NCBI GenBank assembly: GCA_009843635.1
Contig: VYDB01000104.1
Location: 1-59,888, forward strand
DNA: 59,888 nt
Direction of reading: 5' to 3'
From: Gammaproteobacteria bacterium
GTDB lineage: Bacteria > Pseudomonadota > Gammaproteobacteria > Pseudomonadales > Azotimanducaceae
The notes below the pieces were generated by a model that had not been told where the DNA came from, ran no database searches, and was given only the letters and a program-made list of their open reading frames with translations. This document shows, in pieces, positions 39,472 through 46,653 of this stretch (position 1 is its first letter; each line of letters begins with the position of its first letter). The position numbers were made by a program, and so were the translations under genes.

Positions 39472-40371
39472 ATGAACCATCTCATTCCCAAACTGTGCGC
39501 AGCGGCCTTGGCTGTAGCGCTCCCCCATTCGGCCGCCGCCCAAGCGCTCAACCCGGAAGATCCGCTGGACGCCTTGCAGATGTCGCGCAAGATCATGTGC
39601 TCAACGGTGGACGGTGAGGCAGCGACCTTCTGGTGGGAGGGCCGCGCCTACTCAAGGAGGCAGGGGGAACGCGACCGCCACCTGTTCAATGTGGAGGGCA
39701 TGAACACCCGCGCCTGCGTGGCGGACACCCATCCGGAGCGTGGCTCGGGGTTTCGGCTGGTCTCCCGGGAACTGCTGATCTATCGAGATCCAGCCACTGG
39801 CGAGGCGCTCGCCACTTGGGACAATCCCTGGACCGGCGAGGCCGTGAATGTGCTGCACGTCGCCAACGACCCGGTGAACTTCGCGATGTACGAAGAGGAC
39901 GGGGACGGCGAGCCCATGCGCTGGTCCGGGCACATCGAGGAGGGCCTTTGGCGGCAGACCAGCACCGTGCCGCTGTTCTATCCGAACCCCTTGGGCGGCG
40001 CCTTCCAAGCGGAGGTGGGCGGCACCTACCACGCCACCGAGATGTTCAACTTCTTCGGCCAAGCGCAGGAGCTGCTCGACCAGGAGGCGACTTCCACAGC
40101 CAGCCAAATTGGCTGGGCGCGGATGTCCGACTGGCTGCCCTGGATGAAAATGGGTGGCCGGGATGGCGTAATCTACATGCACACGTCGGGCCTGCGGCTG
40201 CCTTCCTGGGACGCACTCCCGGACCCCATGAAGGCGGAGATTGCCGCCCACTATCCGATCTACCGGGAGCCGCCGCCGTTGGACGACGACCGCCGCAACG
40301 TCACGAGCTGGATGTATTACCAACGGGTGCGGGAAGGCACCGAGCAGCCGCCTAAACGCGGTGGCTCCTAG
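39472..40371 (+). CDS. DUF1838 family secreted protein
   Basis: 299 residues with a signal peptide (MNHLIPKLCAAALAVALPHS, cleavage after SAAA). The body (ALQMSRKIMCSTVDGEAATFWWEGRAYS, WDNPWTGEAVNVLHVANDPVN, GWARMSDWLPWMKMG, GVIYMHTSGLRLP) matches DUF1838, a family without known activity that often lies beside TonB receptors and oxidoreductases in marine proteobacteria. SD TTGGAGGAG precedes the ATG. Last gene of the receptor operon; probably helps degrade the imported compound in the periplasm. Confidence 0.8.
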   Translation: MNHLIPKLCAAALAVALPHSAAAQALNPEDPLDALQMSRKIMCSTVDGEAATFWWEGRAYSRRQGERDRHLFNVEGMNTRACVADTHPERGSGFRLVSRELLIYRDPATGEALATWDNPWTGEAVNVLHVANDPVNFAMYEEDGDGEPMRWSGHIEEGLWRQTSTVPLFYPNPLGGAFQAEVGGTYHATEMFNFFGQAQELLDQEATSTASQIGWARMSDWLPWMKMGGRDGVIYMHTSGLRLPSWDALPDPMKAEIAAHYPIYREPPPLDDDRRNVTSWMYYQRVREGTEQPPKRGGS

Positions 40372-40549
40372 CGAACCCGGGTCAGTCCAGCCTGAATCCA
40401 GCGCAGGTTGATGCCAATGCGCTCAGCGCCGGGGGCAGACCAAGCGTAGCTGAGGGTTTTGCCAGTCGCCGCGTCCACGACGCCAAGCTTGGGCACCGCC
40501 GTTCGGGTGTTCTGATAGGTGAGCCGGGCCAGCTCGATGGCGTAGCCGG
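40368..40549 (-). pseudogene. Truncated C-terminal copy of the CpeT-like gene
   Basis: This 182-bp stretch aligns without gaps to the 3' end of the gene at 41413-42168 (about 86% identical, counted by eye). It would encode GYAIELARLTYQNTRTAV and the end RWIQAGLTRVR. Most differences change amino acids conservatively, so both copies were once functional paralogues. Homology stops abruptly at 40549, where the PIN toxin module begins. No start codon remains. The stop overlaps the DUF1838 stop on the other strand. Confidence 0.8.
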
Positions 40550-40590
40550 CGAATACATGGAATCGCCAACGATGTGATATTATTGGAGAT

Positions 40591-41013
40591 GTGCGCTACG
40601 TTCTGGACACCAATGTCATCGTTGCTGGCATGCGGAGCCCGACCGGTGCGTCGGCAGCGCTGCTTGACGGGGCGCTGCGCGGCGAGTTTGCGATCCTGCT
40701 CTCGGTCGCGCTGACGTTGGAATATGAGGCCGTCTGCTGCGACCCGGCGCATCGAATCATATCAGGCCTCAGCGAAGAGGATGTGCGGACAGTGATCTCG
40801 GCAATCTGCGCCGTGGCCGAACCCGTCATCGCGCGCTTTCTTTGGCGACCGCAACTTCGAGATCCGGCGGACGAGATGGTGCTGGAAACAGCGATCAACG
40901 GCAACGCCGATGCGCTGGTTACGTTCAACAGGAGAGACTTCGGCGAGGTGCCGCGCCGCTTTGGCATCGACCTGCTTGCGCCAAAGGATGCACTAATGAG
41001 GATTCACGCATGA
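40591..41013 (+). CDS. PIN-domain toxin (PIN_3 / COG1569 type)
   Basis: 140-residue putative RNase toxin. Acidic active-site residues are visible: Asp in RYVLDTNVIVAGMRS, Glu in LTLEYEAVC, Asp in LRDPADEMVLETA and Asp in VTFNRRDF. GTG start at 40591 is preceded by TTGGAG. Its stop overlaps the start of an RHH-type antitoxin (ATGA), the usual toxin-first layout of this class. The module sits between a truncated and an intact copy of the same gene, suggesting it arrived by insertion. Confidence 0.88.
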   Translation: MRYVLDTNVIVAGMRSPTGASAALLDGALRGEFAILLSVALTLEYEAVCCDPAHRIISGLSEEDVRTVISAICAVAEPVIARFLWRPQLRDPADEMVLETAINGNADALVTFNRRDFGEVPRRFGIDLLAPKDALMRIHA

Positions 41014-41270
41014 AACAAGTGAGCACATACCCGCTTAGACTGCCCACCTCGCTCAAGGCGGCGGTGGCGAAGATCAGCCGCGAAGAAGGCACTAGCATCA
41101 ACCAGTTCGTGGCGCTTGCGGTCGCGGAAAAGGTCTCTGCCATGAAAACGGCTGAGTTCTTCGCCTCCAAACGTGACGAGGCGGACATCGAGGCGGCATT
41201 GCAAATCTTGCGGCGCGACGGTGGCCAACCGCCGAACTCCGATGACGGATACCCGCCTGAGGACGACTGA
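41010..41270 (+). CDS. RHH/HicB-type antitoxin of the PIN module
   Basis: 86 residues. N terminus MKQVSTYPLRLPTSLKAAVA with REEGTSINQFVALAVAEKV is a ribbon-helix-helix DNA-binding segment; the acidic tail (SDDGYPPEDD) probably wraps and inhibits the PIN toxin. Translation is coupled to the toxin by a 4-nt overlap. It likely represses its own operon. Confidence 0.82.
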   Translation: MKQVSTYPLRLPTSLKAAVAKISREEGTSINQFVALAVAEKVSAMKTAEFFASKRDEADIEAALQILRRDGGQPPNSDDGYPPEDD

Positions 41271-41412
41271 TGACGAGCCGCGAGGTCGCCGGTTCTGCGA
41301 ACGCTGTGATCGCAGACGCCTATGGCAGAGGAGGCCGCAAGCAGCGAACCGCGCTGGCCGCGCTTTCGCTCCTGTCATTTCGGCCGGAACATCGCACAAT
41401 GAAGTGACCGGT

Positions 41413-42168
41413 CTAGCGAACCCGCGTCAAGCCAACCTGAATCCAGCGCAGGTTGATGCCGATTCGGTCAGCGCCCGGCTCCGCCCAAGCGTAGCTGAGG
41501 GTCTTGCCGGTAGCGGAATCCAAGATGCCAAGCTTGAGAATCGCCGTTCGGGTGTTTTGGTAGGTGAGCCGGGCCAGCTCGATGGCGTAGCCGGTCGGCC
41601 GCCCGCCGTCAAGGATCGGCAACAGGAACCCTTCGTCGTGCCAGTCCGCCTCGGGCACGAACACATAGTCGTCATCCGCCGCTTCGGCGTCCAAGCGGCT
41701 GCGCTGCAGCGCGACCCAGCCTCGATAGTGACGCACCCGCCGCGCCCGCTCCGGCTCGCCAGTGGGCCAGACCGATTGAAGCCAGGCTTCATCAATGCCA
41801 ATCCGAGCCGGCAATCCCGCGCAGCCGCCGTCCAAGGCCTCGCCCTCGAAACCGGCGGGCGTGCTGAGCCACGCATAGCGGCACTGCGAGGCACCGGAAA
41901 CCTCCGCAACCAACTTTTGGTGCTTGGTGACGAAGGCAAATGTCCAAACGGGCGCGTCAGGAGCGGTTTGGCCCTGCCCGATCGACAGCTCGAGAACGGC
42001 GTCGCCGTCCTTGCGGAATCGCCAATGCCTGCGGACGTTCTGGGGCGCACCGTCTAGGCCTTGCTGCCAGACCTGCTCATTGTTGTTGTACTCGCCGGCC
42101 AGCAGCCCCACAAGCTGCGCTGTGTCGGCAGGAGCGGGCAAGGAGACCAACGCCAAGCCGAACCACAA
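41413..42168 (-). CDS. Secreted CpcT/CpeT-like protein
   Basis: About 250 residues from a possible TTG start at 42168, with a signal peptide (WFGLALVSLPAPADTAQL) followed by LVGLLAGEYNNNEQVWQQG, which resembles CpcT/CpeT bilin lyase-fold proteins; homologues in non-photosynthetic bacteria have unknown roles. The reading frame stays open to a GTG at 42372, but that extra part is read through a REP element, so the original start is probably lost or moved. The 3' 182 bp are duplicated at 40368-40549. The family call is tentative. Confidence 0.6.
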   Translation of the reverse strand: MWFGLALVSLPAPADTAQLVGLLAGEYNNNEQVWQQGLDGAPQNVRRHWRFRKDGDAVLELSIGQGQTAPDAPVWTFAFVTKHQKLVAEVSGASQCRYAWLSTPAGFEGEALDGGCAGLPARIGIDEAWLQSVWPTGEPERARRVRHYRGWVALQRSRLDAEAADDDYVFVPEADWHDEGFLLPILDGGRPTGYAIELARLTYQNTRTAILKLGILDSATGKTLSYAWAEPGADRIGINLRWIQVGLTRVR

Positions 42169-42203
42169 GGCGCTGAATCTCGACCCAGCGATTATCGTTT
42201 TGT

Positions 42204-42286
42204 CGGAGCGAGGGCATAACGAACCGAAGGTTCGCGCCCTCGAAATGAACTGGGAAACCCATCGAGGGCGGGACGCCCTCGCTCCG
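42204..42286. repeat. REP-family palindromic element with nested second palindrome
   Basis: The right unit 42262-42286 repeats CGAGGGCGGGACGCCCTCG plus CTCC, as at 15908-15990. The left unit 42204-42243 is its inverse, with the hairpin loop replaced by a sequence holding CGAACCGAAGGTTCG (also at 37986-38006). The element lies at the 5' end of the CpeT-like gene. Confidence 0.75.
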
Positions 42287-42355
42287 GGGAGCTTCGCCTG
42301 ACGCAACGAAAAGGCCAAAATGAGAATGGCTGATTTCGACGGCCAGCAGGGTGGT

Positions 42356-43285
42356 TCAGATCGCTTGACCACGCCAAGCCGTCACGATTTCCGAGGCGGA
42401 TGCGGACCAGATGGACCCGCAGCCCGCCAAGTGCTCCAGCACGGACTCGAAGGCGGCGACGCGGTGCGGCTGGCCCATGAGCCAAGGATGCACCGACAGT
42501 GCCAGCAAGCGCCCATGGCCCGTCTTGGCCGCTTCGGAAGCCAAAAAATCGCAGGCGTCGATGATCTGCGCTGCGTATTCCCACTCCGAATGCAGGTTGG
42601 CGCCGATCAGGAACTGGTCATCCAACTCCAGCGACAGAGGCAGGGCGACCAGTTCGCCTGCATCGGTGCGAAAGGCGTACGGCAGTTCGTCATTGATCCA
42701 ATCGCCCATGTAGCGCACCCCTTGGGCCGCCAGCAGGTCCGGGGTGTGAAGGCTTTGCGAGCGGGCCGGGCTCACCCAGCCCGCCACCGCCTGGCCAGTG
42801 CGCTCGCGCAGGGTCGCCAAGGTCTTCTCGACCACGGCCCGCTCCTCGGCGAGCGCGAGTTCGCCGTGGTGCAGCGTGTCCATGTGCCAGGAACTGGCCA
42901 GGATTTCGTCGCCGCGCCCAATCAAGCGGTCGAGCAGGCCGGGGCAGCGCTCTGCCAACGCCGCGTTGACGGCGAAGGTCGGACGGATGCCGAACGCATC
43001 CAAGGCTTCCAGGCAGCGCACGATGCCCACCCGATTGCCGTACTCACGCAACGAAAAGTGCCGCAGATCCGGATAGGGTGTGCTCATCCCGCCGGGCGGC
43101 GCAAAGGGCTTGCCGCGCTGGTCGAGGGGAAAGAACTGCACGGCCAGGTTCACCCAGAGGGCAACGCCGGCACCTCCTGGCCAGACGACCGGGTGGCGGT
43201 TGCCGAGCATGGAGAACTCGTAGCGCCGGTGGTCCATCCCGCGGCGACGGTGCGGATATTCCAGATGGTTGGCGTCAAGGGTCAC
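42356..43285 (-). CDS. Polysaccharide deacetylase family protein (PuuE-like), copy B
   Basis: 309 residues with the NodB-type barrel: VVWPGGAGVALWVNLAVQFF, YGNRVGIVRCLEALDAFGI, ILASSWHMDTLHHGEL, GWVSPARSQSLHTPDLL and LSVHPWLMGQPHR. The family includes PuuE allantoinase, which hydrolyses cyclic ureides instead of polysaccharide. Pairing with a second copy and an isochorismatase-type amidohydrolase suggests breakdown of a small N-heterocycle or amide. It overlaps the preceding deacetylase gene by 4 nt. Confidence 0.85.
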   Translation of the reverse strand: MTLDANHLEYPHRRRGMDHRRYEFSMLGNRHPVVWPGGAGVALWVNLAVQFFPLDQRGKPFAPPGGMSTPYPDLRHFSLREYGNRVGIVRCLEALDAFGIRPTFAVNAALAERCPGLLDRLIGRGDEILASSWHMDTLHHGELALAEERAVVEKTLATLRERTGQAVAGWVSPARSQSLHTPDLLAAQGVRYMGDWINDELPYAFRTDAGELVALPLSLELDDQFLIGANLHSEWEYAAQIIDACDFLASEAAKTGHGRLLALSVHPWLMGQPHRVAAFESVLEHLAGCGSIWSASASEIVTAWRGQAI

Positions 43286-44223
43286 GTCGCCGCCCCCGGA
43301 GCCGCTTCCGCCCCGCCGCCCTGCGCACCGGCCCGCCCCAAGTCAAGATCATAGTAGTGTTCGAGGTAGTGTTCGGCTATCTCCCGGCCAGTCGCGAGCC
43401 AAACGCCCTCGTGCTCCGTTACGTAGGCAAGCGCTTCCTCGAAGGCGCGCAGCCGATGGGGGTGGGCGACTTGATAGGGGTGCAGCGGCACGCACATCAC
43501 CGTACCCCCCGCTTCGCCCTCGCGATGGAGCCGGTCGAAGGCCTGCTTGATCATCTCGCCGTAGCGCCTCGGCTCCACCCGGTTGACGACGTAGGCGATG
43601 GTGTCGTTGAGTTCCAGGGAGTAAGGCACGGACACGAACCGCCTTCCTGAACGCACCCGAACCGGTGTGGGCTGGTCATCGTGAAACAGGTCGCAAGTGT
43701 AGATGCCGCCCGCCTCCGCAAACAGGTCCAGCGTGCGTTCAGTATGCGTCAGGGCCGGCGCCAGGTAGCCCGCGCAAGGCTCCCCGGTGTGCTTGAGGAT
43801 GGCCGCCATGGAATCCTCGACCATCGCCCGCTCCTGGGCCTCGTCCATGCCGTAGGCGTAGCGGGTGTTGTAGATGCCGTGGCTGAAGAACTCCCAACCA
43901 CGCTCCACGCCAAGCTCAATGATCTCCGGATGGTGGTCGCAGACCGCAGCCGACAGGCTGACCGAGCCGCGCACGCCGTACTTGTCGAGCACCGCCATCA
44001 TGCGCTCCATGCCCACCCGGTTGCCGTAGTCGCGCGTCGCGTACCCCTGCACGTCGGGAATCGGCCGCGGCCAGGCCCGCCGGGACGGATTGACGGGCGG
44101 ATCGAGTTCGTAGAACTCGATGTTGGGCGCCACCCAGAACGCCAGCCTGGCCCCGCCGGGCCATCGGATGGGCAAACGCTCGTCCCAAGGACGATAGCGG
44201 TACAGTTCCAAGTCCTCGCGCAC
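43282..44223 (-). CDS. Polysaccharide deacetylase family protein (PuuE-like), copy A
   Basis: 313 residues, paralogue of the next gene: IRWPGGARLAFWVAPNIEFYELD, YATRDYGNRVGMERMMAVLDKYG, EFFSHGIYNTRYAYGM, GYLAPALTHTERTLDLFAEA, LHPYQVAHPHR. The canonical first Asp-Asp metal motif of chitin deacetylases is not seen, in line with the PuuE-like branch. Cotranscribed after the isochorismatase-type gene (12 bp gap). Two different copies side by side suggest either a heterodimer or two sequential hydrolyses. Confidence 0.85.
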   Translation of the reverse strand: MREDLELYRYRPWDERLPIRWPGGARLAFWVAPNIEFYELDPPVNPSRRAWPRPIPDVQGYATRDYGNRVGMERMMAVLDKYGVRGSVSLSAAVCDHHPEIIELGVERGWEFFSHGIYNTRYAYGMDEAQERAMVEDSMAAILKHTGEPCAGYLAPALTHTERTLDLFAEAGGIYTCDLFHDDQPTPVRVRSGRRFVSVPYSLELNDTIAYVVNRVEPRRYGEMIKQAFDRLHREGEAGGTVMCVPLHPYQVAHPHRLRAFEEALAYVTEHEGVWLATGREIAEHYLEHYYDLDLGRAGAQGGGAEAAPGAAT

Positions 44224-44235
44224 GTCCCTATATCC

Positions 44236-44949
44236 CTAGAACGACAGGCCGCGACCTTCGCGGATTGGCGGACAGCCGGGATGGCTGGCCAGCCAGGCCT
44301 CCACCGCCGCGAAGGGTTCGACGTCACCATATTTCAGCATGATGTCGCAGAGATTGCTGAAGTGGGGAATTTCGTGCTTGTCGGCCACGCACTCCTCGGG
44401 GACGATGGTGCGGTAGCCGTGGGAGAGGGACGCCACTGCGGAAGCCCGCACGCAGCCGGACGTGCTGCCGCCGGTGAGGATCACCGTGTCAACCTTGTGC
44501 CAAATCAGCAGCGAAGGGATGAGGCTGTCGTGAAACACGCTGGCCATGCGCTTGTTGACGACGGCGTCGCGGTGGCGGTCGATGTCGAGGCGCGGGTCGA
44601 GTTCGGCGCGCTCGCTGTTCTCCTTGATGTTCTGCAGCGAATCCTCGGTGTTGGTTCGGGTGCCCCAGACGCCGGCGTCATCGGCGTTGTCCATGTAGGC
44701 GACGTAGGTCCAGATCACCGGCATGTTGCGGCTGCGGGCCAGTTCGGCCAGCCGATTGATGTAGGGAATTTGGTTCGGGTGGGTGCGGTAGGCGGTGGCG
44801 AAGCGCTCGACGTCGGTATAGGCGCGCTGCAAGTCGATGTTGATCAGCGCGGCCTTCTCACCAAACCCGAACCGGGCGCGGCGCGGGTTGGACTTGACCT
44901 CGGCCCAGTACTGCCTTGGGGTCAGATCCGATGTCTGCATGTCCGGCAT
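44236..44949 (-). CDS. Isochorismatase-family cysteine hydrolase
   Basis: 237-residue alpha/beta hydrolase of the N-carbamoylsarcosine amidase/maleamate amidohydrolase type. The Asp-Lys-Cys triad is visible: Asp in ALINIDLQRAYTD, Lys in DAVVNKRMASVF and Cys in GGSTSGCVRASAVAS, with the cis-peptide just before it. It probably hydrolyses an amide or carbamoyl group. ATG 44949 is used; ATG 44940 is possible. First gene of a three-gene minus-strand operon, divergent from the FAD oxidase. Confidence 0.88.
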   Translation of the reverse strand: MPDMQTSDLTPRQYWAEVKSNPRRARFGFGEKAALINIDLQRAYTDVERFATAYRTHPNQIPYINRLAELARSRNMPVIWTYVAYMDNADDAGVWGTRTNTEDSLQNIKENSERAELDPRLDIDRHRDAVVNKRMASVFHDSLIPSLLIWHKVDTVILTGGSTSGCVRASAVASLSHGYRTIVPEECVADKHEIPHFSNLCDIMLKYGDVEPFAAVEAWLASHPGCPPIREGRGLSF

Positions 44950-44986
44950 GCCACAATCCTTCAAAACATCAATACATCTATTGTCA

Positions 44987-45003
44987 TATCATTAGGTCAC
45001 TAA
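44987..45003 (+). promoter_or_regulatory. Shared operator-like motif, copy 2
   Basis: TATCATTAGGTCACTAA in the divergent region between the isochorismatase-type operon and the FAD-oxidase operon, 38 bp from one start and 78 bp from the other. Identical to the other two copies in TATCATTA and GTCA. Confidence 0.55.
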
Positions 45004-45019
45004 ACAGTCAATGGTGCCC

Positions 45020-45034
45020 CCACACATTGTGTGG
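45020..45034. promoter_or_regulatory. Perfect palindrome in the divergent promoter region
   Basis: CCACACA-T-TGTGTGG, a 7-bp inverted repeat with a one-base centre, followed by a half-site-like TTGTGCGG at 45045-45052. A candidate operator for the GntR regulator encoded downstream in the same cluster; unproven. Confidence 0.4.
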
Positions 45035-45081
45035 ACCCTCACTTTTGTGCGGACCCACGCCCTACATGCAGGAGTATGCCG

Positions 45082-46653
45082 ATGAGCGACCTTCCACCCG
45101 CATTGGCCCCGCTGGCTGAGCGCATCGGCGCGGAGCGCCTGCTGGTCGATGACGCCACCCTGACATTGTACGGCCAGGACGTTTCCGGGGATTCGCACCC
45201 GCTTTGCGCGGTGGTCCGCCCCGTCGACATCAGCGATCTGGTCGCCGCGGTGCGCTTCGCGGCGGAGCACGACTTCGTGGTTGCGCCCCGAGGCGGCGGG
45301 ATGTCCTACAGCGGAGGATACGTCTGCTCCCACGAGCGCACCCTCTGCCTGGACATGGCTGCCATGGGTGAGGTCCTGGAGGTCAACGCCGAGGACATGT
45401 ACGTCCGGGTGCAGGCTGGCTGCACTTGGAAGGCCCTGCACGAAGCGCTCGAACCCCGCGGCCTGCGCACGCCGTTCTGGGGCACCCTCTCCGGCTTGGG
45501 CGCCACGGTGGGCGGCTCCCTGTCGCAGAATGCGCTGTTCTGGGGCAGCGGGCGGCACGGCTGCGCCGCCGACTCCGTGATCGGCTTCGAGATCGTGCTG
45601 GCCGACGGCCGCGTGCTGCGCACCGGCGCCGCGGCGCGCAACGGGACGCCGCCCTTCTTCCGCCACTACGGGCCAGACCTCACGGGGCTGTTCACCTGCG
45701 ACAACGGAGCGCTGGGCATCAAGGCAACGGCAACTCTGAAGCTGTTGAGAAGGAGCGAGGCCCGGCACGGCGTCAGCATGACCTTTGCCGACCACGGGGG
45801 GATGTTTGCGGCCATGTCCGAAGTCTCCCGGCAGCGCTTGGCCGAATCCTGCTTCGGCTTCGACCCTAGCCTCCAGGCGCAGCGCATGAAGCGCGAGTCC
45901 TTGGCGCGGGACATCAAGGCTCTTGGCCAGACGGTCGCGGCGCAAAACAACCTGCTGGACGCGGTGAAGACCGGCACCCGCATCGCCGTGGCCGGCCGCC
46001 GATTCCTCGAAGAGGCCCAATACTCCGTCCACTTCATGGTCGAGGAGCGCACTGCGGCGGCGGCCGAGGACGCCGTCGGCCGCATCACGCGCATCGGCCA
46101 GGAAGCAGGCGGCAAGCCGGTGGAGAACACCATTCCCACGGTCGCCCGCGCCCATCCCTTCGGGCCGCTCAACTCCATGATCGGGCCTTCCGGGGAGCGC
46201 TGGCTGCCGGTGCATGGCCTCCTGCCGCACTCCGAGGCCAAGGCCGCCTACGAGGCCGTCTCGGCTCTGTTCGAACGCAATGCGGCGGTTCTGGACGAAC
46301 ACGGCATCGTGCATGGCACGCTGTTCACCACCGCGGATACGAACTGCTTCGTGATCGAACCGGTCTTTTACTGGCCCGATGGGCTGAATGCGCTGCATCG
46401 GCACAGTGTCGAAGCCGCCGTGCTGCGGAGGACCAACGCCTTTCCGGACAATCCTGCGGCGCGAGCGGAGGTCATGCGCCTGCGCCGCGAGGTGGTGGAC
46501 ACCCTGGCTTCCTGCGGCGCGGTGCATTTGCAGATCGGGCGTCTGTACCCCTACGCTCGGGACCTGGGCGACGCCCCGTTGACGACGCTTCGTGAACTCA
46601 AGCGCCAGCTCGATCCCGAAGGGCGCATGAACCCCGGCGCGCTCGGGTTGTGA
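45082..46653 (+). CDS. FAD-linked oxidase (VAO/GlcD-type)
   Basis: 523-residue flavoprotein. The PCMH FAD-binding domain has AVVRPVDISDLVAAVRFA, VAPRGGGMSYSGGY, GTLSGLGATVGGSLSQNA and YGPDLTGLFTCDNGALGIKA. The C-terminal oxidase domain ends in QLDPEGRMNPGALGL. Such enzymes oxidise hydroxy acids or phenolic alcohols, passing electrons to oxygen or a cytochrome. SD AGGAG at 45070-45074 fits the ATG at 45082 (7 bp) and not the one at 45076 (1 bp). Its stop overlaps the next gene's GTG by 4 nt. Confidence 0.88.
   Translation: MSDLPPALAPLAERIGAERLLVDDATLTLYGQDVSGDSHPLCAVVRPVDISDLVAAVRFAAEHDFVVAPRGGGMSYSGGYVCSHERTLCLDMAAMGEVLEVNAEDMYVRVQAGCTWKALHEALEPRGLRTPFWGTLSGLGATVGGSLSQNALFWGSGRHGCAADSVIGFEIVLADGRVLRTGAAARNGTPPFFRHYGPDLTGLFTCDNGALGIKATATLKLLRRSEARHGVSMTFADHGGMFAAMSEVSRQRLAESCFGFDPSLQAQRMKRESLARDIKALGQTVAAQNNLLDAVKTGTRIAVAGRRFLEEAQYSVHFMVEERTAAAAEDAVGRITRIGQEAGGKPVENTIPTVARAHPFGPLNSMIGPSGERWLPVHGLLPHSEAKAAYEAVSALFERNAAVLDEHGIVHGTLFTTADTNCFVIEPVFYWPDGLNALHRHSVEAAVLRRTNAFPDNPAARAEVMRLRREVVDTLASCGAVHLQIGRLYPYARDLGDAPLTTLRELKRQLDPEGRMNPGALGL

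Noticed and set aside
45017-45052. Palindrome near 45020 as a transcription terminator
   Set aside because: Lies between divergent starts with no T-run; an operator is more sensible.
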